DNA of 64,000 nt from Nymphaea colorata (GCF_008831285.2 NW_022204507.1:6034174-6098173); one strand, 5' to 3'; counted from the first letter of the stretch, positions 33,911-46,551 are shown. Notes: a model not told the origin generated them from the sequence alone. Made by a program: numbers and translations.

Positions 33911-36900
33911 TCACATTTCCTCAAAGAGCAGCTCACCCATTGTGGGGAGCTTCTTTGGTGTTTCGTGCATGGCCACTGCATGCTTCAGCTTCAGCAGGAA
34001 CGACTGTCCGTCTAGTTCGGGTAATGGTCCGTCTAAGATAATTCGGGTATTGAATTCGACCACTAAAACTTGGATTTAATTGGGCGGATATCCGATCGGT
34101 GCCTGCATTGTTGCCATCAGTTGATGGTCTGGATTGGCTCGGACATCATATATCCCTGATCCATTATAATATATTTACATATATACACAGACACAGACAC
34201 ACATACACACACACAATAAATTTGGATTGTAGTCCTTGGATCTGTAAATGGGTTGAAGAAAGAAAGAGAAATATATATAAACCTGTCACACCCGAAAGAT
34301 TATACATAGTAGATAGTGAAGTAAATGGATCGAGTATATCCCACTCCAAAACCTTTTAGTAAGCATCTGTTGGCATCAGATTAGTTATCCAGCATTTGGG
34401 GGATTTTGGGCTGATATCCATGTTTCCAAACACGCGTTAAATGGTAACCGACTAATTTGGACTGGACAAAAGATTGAATCAGATCGTCACATACAGATAT
34501 TAGGGTGTTATGATGGGCGGATCTGAACAGTGGATCAGGGATATCCATGTTTCCAAACACGCATTAAATGGTAACCGACTAATTTGGACTGGACAAAAGA
34601 TTGAATCAGATCGTCACATACAGATATTAGGGTGTTATGATGGGCGGATCTGAACCGATTAATTTCTTACTTTGAATTTAAATCCCACTTACACAGTGGA
34701 TATCCATGTTTCCAAACACACGTTAAATGGTAACCGACTAATTTGGACTGGACAAAAGATTGAATCAGATCGTCACATACAGATATTAGGGTGTTATGAT
34801 GGGCGGATCTGAACTTTGTTTCAAAATATAGTACTTTTAATCTGTACCCAATTACATAAAGTCATAACCAAATTTGGTAAATGTTAGATCTGGACCCATT
34901 AATCCAAACCGTTGTTTTTGAAAAATCAATGTTGTATGATTTTTCCACTTTTATCTAACATTTCATGCATGATTGGCCATTTTTAAAGGAGATCTATAAG
35001 AATATTCATCTTGATCTCCTCCCTCATATCCTCCAAAGATAGTGTAATGCGAACAGGAGGCCGATGATAAATCGCTGTTCCTTTCACCAATTAGCTTTCA
35101 CGTAAGGATAAATTTGAGTTGGATGCCAATATAAAAAAGAACTGTTTTTTTAAAAAAAAAAAGATATGAAAAATGAAATTAACATCTGATAAGAGATTGA
35201 ATTGGATTCGGCTTAAAGAAAATCATATCTGAGTGGATTCATATTCACATTTAAATAAGTATCTCATGGTTTCAGATTGGATTTAATTTTAAATATCTTG
35301 TATCCAATCCGCATACATTTTGAAGGTTGGCTCTTATCATATAATAATTCAGTCCGAGCTTGTTTAAGAAGTCATATTCAGATTCATGGGCGAGTTTAAA
35401 AATCATATTCTAATTGTGCATTCAGTGTAGGGGTTAGATCTGTTATAAACTTTTCTTCATTCATATTGGAATCCAAATTTGATGACAAATACCAACATAT
35501 ATAAAAGAAATGGATGCGGTTAGTAGTACATTCAACTCAGTGAGAGAGCCAACGCATCTCAAATCCAACATTGTCAATGCACCAAACTTCTGAAATTACA
35601 CTTTTTAACAGTTATGATGCCGATCTTGTACATAGATCCAAATGACAGAAGTTCATAACCAGATCACTTGATATGGATTAATGTAAATAAGGTTTCATAA
35701 TAATGGGAAATCAATCATCTGAAGTATCTCACATATTGTGAAGATTGAAAGCAAATTAGGTAAAGATTTAGAAAAGAGGTATTAAAAAGTTATATAAGAG
35801 TGCCTAATGTTTAAGCCAATAACTTATCACCACTCCAACTTTTAAAATTAAAAAAAATGAACACTCAATTTTTTGAAAAAGGCATAATAAACCATTTATG
35901 TTCCATGAAAATATCAACATATAGACAATTTGAAGAAGCTACTCCTAGTATAATTTTTTCTAAAACTTTCGTCTAAAGTTAGCTGTCATTGATCAATGTA
36001 AATAGGGGCATTTGTTTAACTTGGATTTCAGATCTGAGGTTTTGGCCATATATTAACAATCTAAACTCCTGATTTTTCTGTGGATCTAAAATATACTGTT
36101 TGTTTATGGGCCCCATTAAAAAAACAAAAAAAAGATTTCATATCAACCTTAGATATTAGATCCAAAACTACCAAACGCAATCAGGAAGAATAGATGACTA
36201 ATGAGCGTGACAATTATTCAAGTAAGATTTATATTAGCTATTAGCTATGCAATGACTTGCATGCCAAGACTATTGAGCTTCCTCGGTCTTATGTCCCCAA
36301 AAGGCATTTGTTATAGAGAAGACCCAGAAAAGGGTTGAATGAATATCCTTGATCATGGATATCTTCATCGACAATCTTGCTTTTATACGGTAATCGTTCA
36401 TGCATGGTTCATGGGTTCAAAAAAAATAATAAGGGCCCTCTTCTTCAAAGGTAAAGCAGATAAATGCTTTTTCATAACAAAAATGGATCCATCGATTCCA
36501 TATCTCTATCAGAAAGTGCAGCTAGCTTCGAAGTTATTAAATTTAAATTACAGCCATCCAACTTTTACAGTAGGTGGCAGTTTGCTGGTTCAAGTTGCGA
36601 GACTCCTTGCACATGAAGCTGGTTATGTGCACGTGTTTGACTAAAATGGTCTATTTAAAATCTTTTTTTAAGAAGACTTTTATTGGACAGAAAAGAAATT
36701 GTAAAAATATTAAAGCACTAAAATGTATAGACCTTTATAAAAAATTTATAAAATACACCCATCTCCTTTCTTTCTTTTTTGAGTGCATATTTGTTGATTG
36801 CAAGCTGAAGCAGGTATAAGCTTTAGGACTAGCTTCAGAGTTTTACACTGCCAAGTGAGAGAGAAAGATTCGATCAGATTCGAATAAAATATTCTCTTAA

Positions 36901-38284
36901 CCATATGTAGCTGCTTTTTCAAATATTCACGTGTTCATAATTGAATTCTGATTTGAACATGAATGAATAAAAGTCATATCTAACTCTGAAATCCAACTTT
37001 GCAATCTGAATATGATCTGAATCCAACTTTGCATTCACTTCTTAATCTGAATTTTGAACCAAATCTAGCTGACTTTCAATATATATGGGTGTTAGATGTA
37101 TGATATTTGTTTAAAACTAAATCTGATCTGAATTTTAATCTGATCAAATATTTACATATATCTGAATCCGAATCCAATAGAATGTCATTTCTTAAATCCG
37201 AACCTTATCTGATTTTTCCATTGCCACTATATTTTTTTTCTATAACTGGTTTTTCAGAATCGTTTGGTTGGATATCTGATTCAAATTGAATATACTGACA
37301 TCCTTACTTAACTAGAAATGCCTATCTCCACCACTGGAAATGGGAGTCAAAGACGCACTATGATATGCGCATGATATTACTACTTGATTCTAACCAAAGC
37401 GGCCACAGGTATTGGCATATGATCTATGTTTCAAATCTAGGAAATGATGAGATCATTCAACCTTCTTCTATGCACATTTCAGTTCCTTTCTTTCCAAAGT
37501 CTAAAAAAGTAGCACCCATAAGAATGGAACTAAGGATGTACCATCAGCGCGCCCCTCAATCCAACTAGCTATGCTATGGCATGTCAATTCCAAATAGTTG
37601 ACTACAACATATTACATCACTGACCTGAAAAAAAAAAATTGAATGTATAGATAACAATAATTTAAGTTTGGAGCAATACTTGACGAACAATATACTAGAC
37701 AAAGTAGACCACATAATCGAATAGTTTTGATCCGAGTGATTCCACAAACATCAACATAAGTCATTTGTGCATCTCATTCATTCAGCATCATTCAACAAAT
37801 ATCATGTCTTGGGCACGTCAATGGATTGAAACCTACAAGATCTTGACAGGTAGATTGGCCTATTGCCTTCTTTATTGCATATATGAGATGTATCATTTCT
37901 ACCAATCTGCAAATTTGTTCATTTGGAAGTTCTACACTGTCATGCCTCATTTCTTTCAGCATCAACTATTTAAATAAGATGAAAGAAACTATTTAATTGG
38001 AACAGATACAGCCTTGTCCATATCATTAGATAAAAATAATGCCATTGTGTTTGTCATTCAAAGAGCAGTGGTGAAGTAAAAAAAATTAGCTGGAGGGACC
38101 CTTGTTTAAAAACATTTATATCTTTAGGGGGCACTTATGTATGTATAAAAGAAAAAAAAAATTAAATTTGCTAATGTAAAAAATAAAGAAATTTTAAAGA
38201 GCTGGTCTGGGCAGCTTAGGCCACATGTGGCTAAGCCACTGCCAAAGAGGGTCAAAACGACAACATAGTGGCCAGGGAAGAGAC
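33911..38284. other. AT-rich intergenic DNA with repeat tracts
   Basis: No gene recognised. Contents include a (CA)n-type run near 34185-34215, the 116-bp triplicate at 34413-34814, and long tracts of degenerate GAATCC/GGATTC-type words at about 35200-35500 and 36900-37320. Those tracts resemble decayed inverted-repeat elements. Confidence 0.5.
34413..34814. repeat. three near-identical 116-bp direct repeats with unequal spacers
   Basis: Units at 34413-34528, 34540-34655 and 34699-34814 run from gatatccatgtttccaaaca to gatgggcggatctgaac. They differ at only one or two positions (acgcgtt, acgcatt, acacgtt). Spacers are 11 bp and 43 bp and unrelated in sequence. Such high identity in otherwise diverged DNA indicates recent duplication. 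Confidence 0.95.
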
Positions 38285-38470
38285 ATGTTCAGTCTTGCAC
38301 TTCGTTTTCGAAACTTCTCTTGCTACATTCCCATACTAGCATGTAAGATTCAATCATGTATTCAGTTTTCAAAACTTCTCTTGGTAGTTTTTTTCATACT
38401 AGTGTCTAAGGGAAGAGAAATATTCAATCACACACTTCGTTTTTTAAACCTCTCTTGATACTTTCTTATA
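38285..38470. repeat. imperfect tandem repeat, about 60 bp, three units
   Basis: The pattern ttcaatc.tgcacttcgttttc + gaaacttctcttg recurs at about 38287, 38347 and 38418 with indels. No coding meaning was seen. Confidence 0.65.
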
Positions 38471-38479
38471 TTAATATGC

Positions 38480-40263
38480 AGCCAGAATGCAAAGTTTTAT
38501 AGGAATAATCCGACTGCACACCAATTTTCTGGATGGAAAAACCATACAGCAAGGCAATGCTATGACATACCCAAGCTTTTGCTACATGGCCAGCATCGAG
38601 CTTGCTTCAAGATGATATGTGGTATCTAGATTCTAGGGCAACACATCACATGGAAATAGATATTGGCAATGCCATCACCAACAAAAATGAATGTAAAATC
38701 GATCTCACACTGTTTCGTAACCTCACATTGTTTTCCCTTCATATTCAAAAATTTGATCTCAAAGATGCTTTACATGTTAATGTGCACTAAGAAAAATATG
38801 TTGTTTATGTTGCCAAACTTACACATGATAATCACCATTTCTTTGACTTTTGTCCTCACAAATTTATGGTTAAGGATCATTAGAAATGAAAAGTTTTAGT
38901 TCAAGGCACCAACGAGAAAAATTTATACAAGCAAAGTGCTTCGATGTTTGTGCATAAACAGTCCAAACAAGAAAGCCTTTATGAAAATTTTGGCTGCACT
39001 TGTGACCTTCATTTTTTTCTATTTGAGAATTATTAGATTTAAAGTCAAACCATGTGGTTTTATATTGAATATGAACTTTATAAAGGATATATATGTTATG
39101 GCTCCTCACTCTTGCAATACATACAGTTCTCAACATACTGTTTTCTATGAAGAAAACCGTTTGCAGTTTTTAAATGCTACTAATTCATTAAAAAACTAAT
39201 TGTAATTGAAACTAAACCAAATATGCAAGCCCCATTTCCAATGCAATTCAAGAGACATTCAAAATATATCTTGCCCAAAATGAAACTTTGTGTATCTTCA
39301 TCAACCCATAGCTTGGTCAAGACATAGTTCCTCATGAATCACCTATTTGTACATGAAGCCCCATGTCCCATCAACAAACCAAGAGAAGAAGAAAGGAAAG
39401 GAAATCATGAAGTGGAACTGGAGTTTAGACCCATCTAGTGAAAGACTTACAACCATAGAACTAATTAATTTGAACCCACCATATGATTAACCAATCTATG
39501 GATGAAACAAGAGCACTAAATGCTTATTTTCCATCCAAATATAGTCTTCCTTTGTGTCTCCTTAGTGAAGTCAATACAAGTTAAGTTGAACTCAGAGTTC
39601 ATCTTAAAGCAAAATGTAATCCTAAAGACGCTCAAGCTATGGAAAAAGAGTTGGGGTCTTTTTATACAAATCAATTCTGGGCTCATCTCAGCCAACAGCT
39701 CACATAATAATGTTAGATGTGGATGGATATTTAGATTAATAGGGAGGAACTCTAATGGCTCAATTGCTAAGTACAAGTCTCGCCACTTTGCAGAAGGTAT
39801 AATCCATAAGAAGGGATATACTAATACAAAACTTTTAGTCCTATTGTTAACCAAACTACAAAACAGTTGATCTCAACCATGGCTATCTCGAAGGGTAGAT
39901 CTTTACATGAATTAGGTGCCAACACTTTCTCACAACAGATTTTAAAGTAAAAGGTGGTTCATGATGCAACCACCATGGTTTTAAGATTAATGCATTCCAA
40001 TCATGTTTATCGCCTCAATAAAGCATTGTCCAAGTAAAAAAAAGGCTAACAAGGCATGTCCTTGCTCATCACACTTGGGGTTCATGAGTCACAATTAGAT
40101 ATGCCCATAAAATCATCACTGATGATTTGTGTAGATAACATCATAGCCACTAGAAGTAACATGGTTGAGGTAGAAAAAAATCATAGTCACTAAAAGTAAA
40201 AAACTAATTGTGGCAAGTTCTCTGTAAAATATATAAGATGACAACGTATTGCCAATCACATAC

Positions 40264-40297
<34 letters not shown>

Positions 40298-40800
40298 ATT
40301 CCCCTGCAAGCCTGCCATCACTCTTGCAGTTGCTAGTAGACCTATATTCAAGCTTGATAGATCATCTTTTGCTTTCCACAATAAACACATAAGCATCGTT
40401 GGAGCTTTGTGGTATGTACTTGCATGTTCATGAAGCAACCAACCGAGGACTATGTGAAACACCTTTTTGGCTACTTAAATGTCGGTCTAAGTTGCCGTAT
40501 GAAAATAGTCTGATCAACTTCATTCAAATTGTCGACATTGTCTAATGTTGAATGGAAATTGTCTTCATTCTTTAATGTTGATTGTGTAGGACGCCCAGAT
40601 GATAGAAAGTTATAAATTGGTATGTCATCTTCGTGGGACTTACATCATCTCATGGAAATCTAGAAACCAACACACAGTCACCAAATCTTATTGGTAGCAT
40701 AGATGGTCAGACTGGCAGTATTGCAAAGGGCCATTGTAAACTCGATTCTCATGAGTGCTATTCAGCTGAACTACAAATGGTGGGTGTGTGATGCTTAGTT
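38480..40800 (+). pseudogene. heavily decayed Ty1/copia element 4 (plus strand)
   Basis: Fragments in copia order are readable among many stops. The protease site is DMWYLDSRATHHM (near 38620, Gly to Arg). Pre-integrase text ALHV ... THDNHHFFDFCPHKFMVKDH lies near 38760-38880. The start of reverse transcriptase reads CGWIFRLIGRNSNGSIAKYK (39716-39775), then FSPIVNQTTKQLISTMAISK and HVYRLNKALSK. An RNase H remnant with DCVGRPDDRK-type text is near 40565-40610, then ISWKSRNQHTVTKS near 40650. The integrase core and both LTRs were not found. An (AT)n run at 40264-40297 lies inside. This is the oldest-looking copia copy in the window. Confidence 0.75.
40264..40297. repeat. (AT)n microsatellite
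   Basis: About 16 AT dinucleotides with one interruption, inside decayed copia element 4. Confidence 0.9.
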
Positions 40801-41950
40801 GATGGGTGTCTTGCTTTGCACTTAAGTCACAAAGAAGCCCCAAACTGTGGGGCAGGAGGAAAGAGGGAGGGGCCTCCAGCTACACCCCAACAAAACGAAA
40901 GCAAAACACCAAATCTTAAACATTTAAAACTAGCATATTAATTTCAAATTATCATTTTTTTCAAATTGTTGTGTCCTCCCTACCCACATACCCAAACCTA
41001 TGGCTGAATCCATACCACCACTAACGCGACTTGGGTTCGGGGAAATGTTGGAAACACATTTGAAAGGGATGTCAACAGTTGTAATATGATAAAGCAAGAA
41101 CGCTCGGATGTAGATCCAAATGAGCAAGGAGATTCTGTCAAGGATTCGATCAAATACTGGATCCAAGAAAATTGCCATGAAAATCTGTTGTATTGAAATA
41201 ATTCCATATCTGATCCTATAAATCAAGATATTGGTAATTTGTATGAAATCCTTCTCACTTATAAAATGGCCATATCAGATTCACCTAAGAAGTAAACTGT
41301 TCATAAGTGGTTTATATACGAAAGGAGGGTTGCTTGCCCTTCCTGGTCTGCTGTCATTCATCCCTTTAGTTCAAACAACTTTAGAAAAAAAAATGGATTT
41401 TAACATCAAATGAGCTACCGTGGTTGCAAAACCAAAAAAGGTCCGAGTTAACATCTTTAACTTCTCTGCTATATATCAATAACCAAAAGTTTCCACTAGA
41501 AATTCCTTGAGCATATGATATTCATGCACTCGGATACTTCGGGAAAGATAAATCAAACTACAAATTCTCTCTCAAACTACTAATGTGGTTGAGAGTTGTG
41601 GTTCTTAAAGCTAATAATGTGTTGATATCATAGGCCCCCTTTCCCTTTCAAACTCTTTCTCCCTCTATATGACCAAAGTTTTGTAATAATATTTCTCTCT
41701 ATCTCTCTAACAATTGGAGCAAACTTTTGTAATATTTTCTCCCTCTAAGTGATGGTCAGATAATGAAAAGGCTGTTCCGATAATCAAAAGACCATGGAGG
41801 AGGAGTCAGCGGAGGCGTGGTGGAGGTAGATGAAGGAAATACCAACCTCACTCTTCTCAATCTTGGACCATTCGGTCCTGTCATCCCTTTCTTTTTTCTC
41901 TGTCTCAGAAAGGACTAGTTGTTGGGACTTGGGACCAACGCAAGGCAAGA
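40801..41950. other. intergenic DNA, no gene recognised
   Basis: No motif that I can assign. Short frames near 40930-41226 on the minus strand have no family signature. Composition becomes GC-richer from about 41900, where the armadillo-like pseudogene begins. Confidence 0.5.
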
Positions 41951-41989
41951 AGTCAGAGAAGATGGAGAGAGAGGAAGGGAGAGGGGAGT

Positions 41990-42873
41990 GATGATGAAGC
42001 ATGGGGAGGCATCAAGGGGGCCACGGTCGCCGTCTGCAACAGCAGCACCATTGAAGGCAGCGGGGAGGAGGAGCACGAGACGCAGGTGCTCACCGTCCTG
42101 CATGTGCTGAAGGAGGCATCCTGGCGGATACGGGAGTCTCCCACTGTCGGCAGAAGAAGGAGGAGGAGTAGGGCAGTGCCATCAAGGCCCTCCTCCGCCT
42201 CCTGACTGAGGACCTCGCCTCCAAGTTTAAGGACCCCAAGCTTGCCGACCTCACCCACCACCTTTGCAGCCTCCGCTCCTAGGTGGACAACCAGCTCCCC
42301 ACTCCTACCTCACCGTCATCAGTTCCTTAATCAGGGGGCAGTGACATCATGTGTGTCGCCAGCCTCAACGAGTCCGAGATTCAGGCATGGATTGACCGGA
42401 AGAGCATCGAGAAGCTGGTGAAGTCACTGCTTAGTGAGGATGAGGAGGAGGTGAAGGTCGTCGGGCTGCTGTCGGTCTTTGAGTCCCGGGTCTCCAGGAT
42501 GCAGTGCTAAGTTCTCGGGCTTTTTTCGTGCTCGAATCGGTCTTGTGCGACAGGAAGGCATCCAGGCGGGTCAAGCAGAACTGCGCCTTCGCCATGGCGG
42601 CTCTGGTGATGTTCGTGGGTCAGGTGGTGATGAGCCCGATGGCGACGTCCCTGGTGGAATTGGGCTCTGCCGACGGCCTCAGGGTCCTCTATAGCTTGAT
42701 CATCGCCATCAAAAGCATCTTTGTCGATGAGATCCACCAAAGCGGGGAGCTCCCCAAGATCATAAATGGCTTGGATTCAGAAGATGAGGGCTTGAAATCG
42801 GCTGCTTTAGATTGTATTCTGGAGATTGGATACATTGGCAGAAAGGAGGCAATCGAGGCCATGATGGAGAAGG
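41990..42873 (+). pseudogene. armadillo-repeat-like protein gene, 5' part (broken)
   Basis: GC-rich plus-strand text in shifting frames that together look like a plant armadillo (ARM) repeat protein. It includes LLRLLTEDLASKFKDPKLAD, SLNESEIQAWIDRKSIEKLV then [28 protein letters not shown], and the longest clean frame (42504-42873). That frame reads [60 protein letters not shown] and [20 protein letters not shown]. Leu/Ala-rich helical repeats of about 40 residues fit ARM folds, which act as protein-protein scaffolds. Stops near 42140-42330 and a frameshift near 42505 disable it. It is cut at 42873 by the LTR of copia element 5, and matching C-terminal text reappears at 47990. The family call rests on pattern memory only. 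Confidence 0.55.
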
Positions 42874-43353
42874 TGTTAAATTTCATGGAAGGAAGGCAGG
42901 AAGAAAAACGGGACAGCTCAAATTTAATGTGGCTCAGCGTTTATAGCCCACATCCACGAAAACAGAGAAAGCTCTGTTTTTTGTCTCTCTTATTTTACAT
43001 CCACGAAAACAGAGAAAGCTCTGTTTTTTGTCTCTCTTATTTTTTCTTACCGATGTCGTATGAATGATCTCCTTATAAAGAGTTACAGGCCCTTATTCCC
43101 TTACAAATCCCAACGGTTTAAGATTCCTGCAAATCAGGGAGTTACAGAGAAAAAAGGCAACAGGTTAAATAGGTATGACGAGATTGGTGTGATGATATTG
43201 ACGAGATTCTCATTCTGTTGCTCCTCTTTCTAAAGATATGATCAACCGTTAGCTGGTGAGGATGTCTTTCCAAGAAGGAGATGAACGTTAGCTGCTGAGG
43301 ATTTCTTTCCAAGGAGGAGACGGTGATAGAGCTTCCTTCCAAATGTGCTAACA
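42874..43353 (-). repeat. copia element 5, 3' LTR
   Basis: 480 bp, tgttaaatttcatgg to aaatgtgctaaca on the plus strand. The start coincides with the break in the armadillo-like reading frame. A direct duplication of 47 bp lies inside, at 42951-43044. The right edge abuts the polypurine tract. Confidence 0.85.
42951..43044. repeat. 47-bp tandem duplication within the LTR of element 5
   Basis: The unit catccacgaaaacagagaaa + gctctgttttttgtctctct + tatttta occurs at 42951 and 42998 with no visible difference. Each unit contains the palindrome ACAGAGAAAGCTCTGT. Confidence 0.95.
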
Positions 43354-43366
43354 AACTCCCCCTCAA
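43354..43366 (-). other. polypurine tract, copia element 5
   Basis: On the minus strand AACTTGAGGGGGAGTT directly precedes the 3' LTR (TGTTAGCAC). Confidence 0.85.
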
Positions 43367-44220
43367 GTTGGTAGGCAGACATCAGCCTCCCCCAACTTGT
43401 CCATAATCATTTTGTGCCTTTCTTTCCCAAGACTTTTTGTCAAGATGTCGGTGAGCTGGTTTTTGCTTCTAACATGAGAAGTTGCAATGATGCCATTTTG
43501 ATTTTTTTCTTGAACGAAATGACAGCCGACTTTGATATGTTTTGTTTGTTCATGAAATATGGGATTCGCACCAATATGAATAGCAGCCATGTTGTCGCAC
43601 TTAAGTTCCATTGGGGAGTGGGTTTCGACCCTCATATCCTTAAGGAGGGACTTAAGCCAAATCAATTGACACGTACATATGGATATGGCTTGGTGTTCAG
43701 CCTCTGCGCTGGATCGGGCTACTACGGCTTGTTTTTTACTTTGCCAAGTGATCAAATTTCTTCCAAGAAACGTGCAGTAACCTGATGTTGACCGTTTGTC
43801 ATTTGGGTCCCCAGCCCAGTCCGTATCACAATAGCCAGTAATGTGATGAGATTGGTCGTGTCTCATTAGGATTCCCTTTCCCGATGTCCCCTTTAAGTAC
43901 CTCAAAATCCGGTGAGCTGCCTCAACAAGATGGGATCATGGTGGGTGCATGAATTGGCTAATGACGTTGACAGCATACATAATGTCAGGCTGCATAACTG
44001 TCAAATATATAAGTTTTCCAACTAGTTTTTGGAAACTTTCTTTGTTTTTGAACATATCACCATCTTCTTTCCTTAGCTTGCAGTTCATCTCAAGGGGTGT
44101 ATTTGCAAGTTTGGTGCCTAGATATACAGTATCTTTCAAAGGATCAATCATGTATTTGCGTTGACATATAAATACTCCTTTTTCAGAGTGAGCCACTTCT
44201 ATTCCAAGGAAGTATCGCAA
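43363..44220 (-). pseudogene. copia element 5 RNase H and connection domain
   Basis: The frame at 43363-43905 is a 180-codon open RNase H domain. It contains DTDWAGDPNDKRSTSGYCTF, WQSKKQAVVARSSAEAEHQA, ELKCDNMAAIHIGANPIF and the pol terminus NQLTDILTKSLGK. All acidic catalytic residues are present. The frame at 43936-44220 carries the preceding connection segment ([37 protein letters not shown]). A frame change near 43910 separates the two. The stop lies just before the polypurine tract. Confidence 0.9.
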
Positions 44221-44279
44221 CAGTCCAAGATCTTTGATTTAAACTCACTATTTAAATGTTTTTTTATAGTCTGCATGAT

Positions 44280-45035
44280 CTAAAAGTCATCTCCAGTAAG
44301 TATGATATCATCCCCGTACACAAGCAAGATGGTTACCTTGGATTTTCTGGTGAATGTGAACATGGTGTAATCGGCAGAGCTTTGCTGAAATCCGTAATTG
44401 ATGAGTGCTGTCTTTAGACGAGCAAACCAGGCACAAGGTGATTGCTTTAATCCGTAAAGAGCTTTCCTTAGTTTGCAAAAATGTCCAGATCGGCAGTTAA
44501 CTCCTTGCGGTACTTCCATGTATACCTCTTGTTCCAATTCACCATGGAGAAATGCATTTTTTACATCAAGTTAGAGAAGATTCCACCTTTTTGTAGATGC
44601 AACTGCAAGAAGAGTTCTCACCGTGTTCATTTTTGCTACGGGGGCAAACATTTCATTGTAATTGATTCCTTCTGTCTCAGTGAAGCCCTTTGCAATGAGG
44701 CGAGCCTTATATCGCTCCACTTCTCCATTGCTCTTGAACTTTATTTTGTAGATCCATTTACAGCCTACCAGTTTCTTTTTGTCTGGTAGAGGAATAAGAT
44801 CCCAAGTATAGTTCTTTTCAAGCACCTCGATTTCTTCTTCCATAGTTTCCCTCCACCATAACACTGCACTAGCTTCATTAAAGTTTTTTGGCTCTTGATG
44901 ACCATAAATAACAAAGATGTATGACTTGTAATTATGCGAGAGAACTACAAAAGAGAGATAATTGTCTAGTGAATGAAGACTTCCAATGGATAAGTAAGTA
45001 TAGTAATCACTTAACTTGGATGAAGGCCAAGTCAC
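44280..45035 (-). pseudogene. copia element 5 reverse transcriptase (two frames)
   Basis: The frame at 44571-45035 holds the fingers, with KLVGCKWIYKIKFKSNGEVE, RYKARLIAKGFTE and MFAPVAKMNTVRTLL. The frame at 44280-44537 holds the palm, with EQEVYMEVPQGV, LRKALYGLKQSP and the active site LLVYGDDIILTGDD. The tetrad is YGDD, whereas copia elements almost always have YVDD. YGDD is active in other reverse transcriptases, so this need not be inactivating. The segment between the frames, including the first catalytic Asp region, is interrupted near 44540-44570. Confidence 0.88.
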
Positions 45036-45399
45036 TCTAGAGGAATGTCTTATGTGTGGTTGAGATTCGACGTTGGTAGTGATTCGTCTTCCTCCAAAAT
45101 AGTGTTTTGAAGGCTGCTGTCGTTACTGGGAAAGTGGGCAATCCCTGGTTGGCATGTAGGCGTTTGAATTGCGAAGATGTCAGCCAGCGGACGTGGAGTA
45201 CTATCAGCACTATTTTCAGCAGAGTTTCTGTTATTTGCCTCCCCCTGTATGCAGCAATCAGAGAAATGTTGATTTTCCTAGAATTTTACATCCTGAGATA
45301 CAGTCATACGTTTAGAGAGAAGGTCAAAACAGCGATAACCTCTCTTCTTTCTTGAGTATCATAAGAATATACACTTAATCACACGTCGCTGGAATTTAT

Positions 45400-46101
45400 T
45401 TCTAAATCTTCCTTGCACATGTATGAATCATTTGCACCCAAATACCCTGAGGTGTTTAAGTGACAGCGGCTTATTAAGAAGGAGTTCAAGAGGAATTTTT
45501 CCTTCTATGCTAGAGTTTGGAACTCGATTGGATATATAACATGTTGTCCCAATGGCTTCGCTTCAAAAAATCTAGGGTATGTTCTTGTGCATCATAAAAG
45601 TCCGAGCAATATTCAGAAGTTGTTGGTTTTTTCTTTCTGCAATGCCGTTTTGCTGAGGCGTCCCGGCACAGGTATATTGGGGCTGTATTCCATGCTTCCT
45701 CATAAAGTTTTTCAATGCATCGTTCACATATTCACCACCATTGTCAAAGTGAAGCATTTTAATCTTAGCACCATACTGAGGGAGAATGAGGGCATAAAAT
45801 TTTTCAAAATTTTTTGGCACTTCACTCTTATTTTTGAGAAAATAAATCCAAGTTCAGGAGTCATATCAACATCGAAAGAGACATAGAACTTAAAACCAGC
45901 ATGAGAGTCCTCTGGAGCAGGTCCCCAAACATCCGAGTGAATGAGATCGAAAGCTTTTTCAGACCTTTCATGAATCGGCTGGAAGGTGAGGCGTGTGAAT
46001 TTTGCGAATTTGCATGCAGTACATGCTTTATTATCATCAATGGTGAGGGAAGGGATGAGGGGACTGAGGTTCCGATCGTATATGTGTCCTAATCGAGCAT
46101 G
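45400..46101 (-). pseudogene. copia element 5 integrase (broken)
   Basis: The frame at 45572-45820 holds the second catalytic Asp (KMLHFDNGGEY) and the catalytic Glu (TPQQNGIAERKNQQ). Text in other frames above it gives HARLGH, DDNKACTACKFAKFTRL (zinc region) and FDLIHSDVWGPAPEDSHAGF with the first Asp. All three catalytic acids are present. At least two shifts or stops (near 45830 and 46100) break the frame. Confidence 0.85.
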
Positions 46102-46551
46102 TCAAATTTGATAGTCCGTCCTTTGAGTAGATTTTGATTTGGAGAAAAAACTCAAACAGTCGGTGTCCAAAGTGTAGAGGTCACCATGGCGTCGGCCCTT
46201 CCCAATCACCTTCTTCGTGCTCAGGTCCTGAAACGTTACATCCTTCTTGGAGAAAACAGCCAGACAATCATAATCTTGAGTGATTTTCCTAACAAACAAA
46301 AGGTTGACTGCAAGCTTAGGAACAAGTAAAGCAGAACTAATATTTTTCTCGAAGAATGTTTTTCCAGTGCCAGCAACAACCTTAGATGACCCATCCGCAG
46401 AAAAAACAGAACGATGAAGATCCTTGTTTAGATCGGCAATTCTTGTGGGATCATTAGTCATGTGATCAGTAGCACCAGAATCAACTACCCAGGATTTATT
46501 TTTAGTGGCAGTCAATAAGGCACAGAACTTACCTTCTGAGACGTCACCCAC
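46102..46551 (-). pseudogene. copia element 5 protease and pre-integrase region
   Basis: A 149-codon open frame. The protease site KSWVVDSGATDHMTNDP is intact, followed by LVPKLAVNLLFVRKITQDYD and KKVIGKGRRHGDLYTLDTD. The frame ends just before the integrase zinc motif, where HARLGH continues in frame after a stop. Confidence 0.88.

Noticed and set aside
43414-43785. 123-codon plus-strand frame
   Set aside because: Antisense to the RNase H domain of copia element 5.
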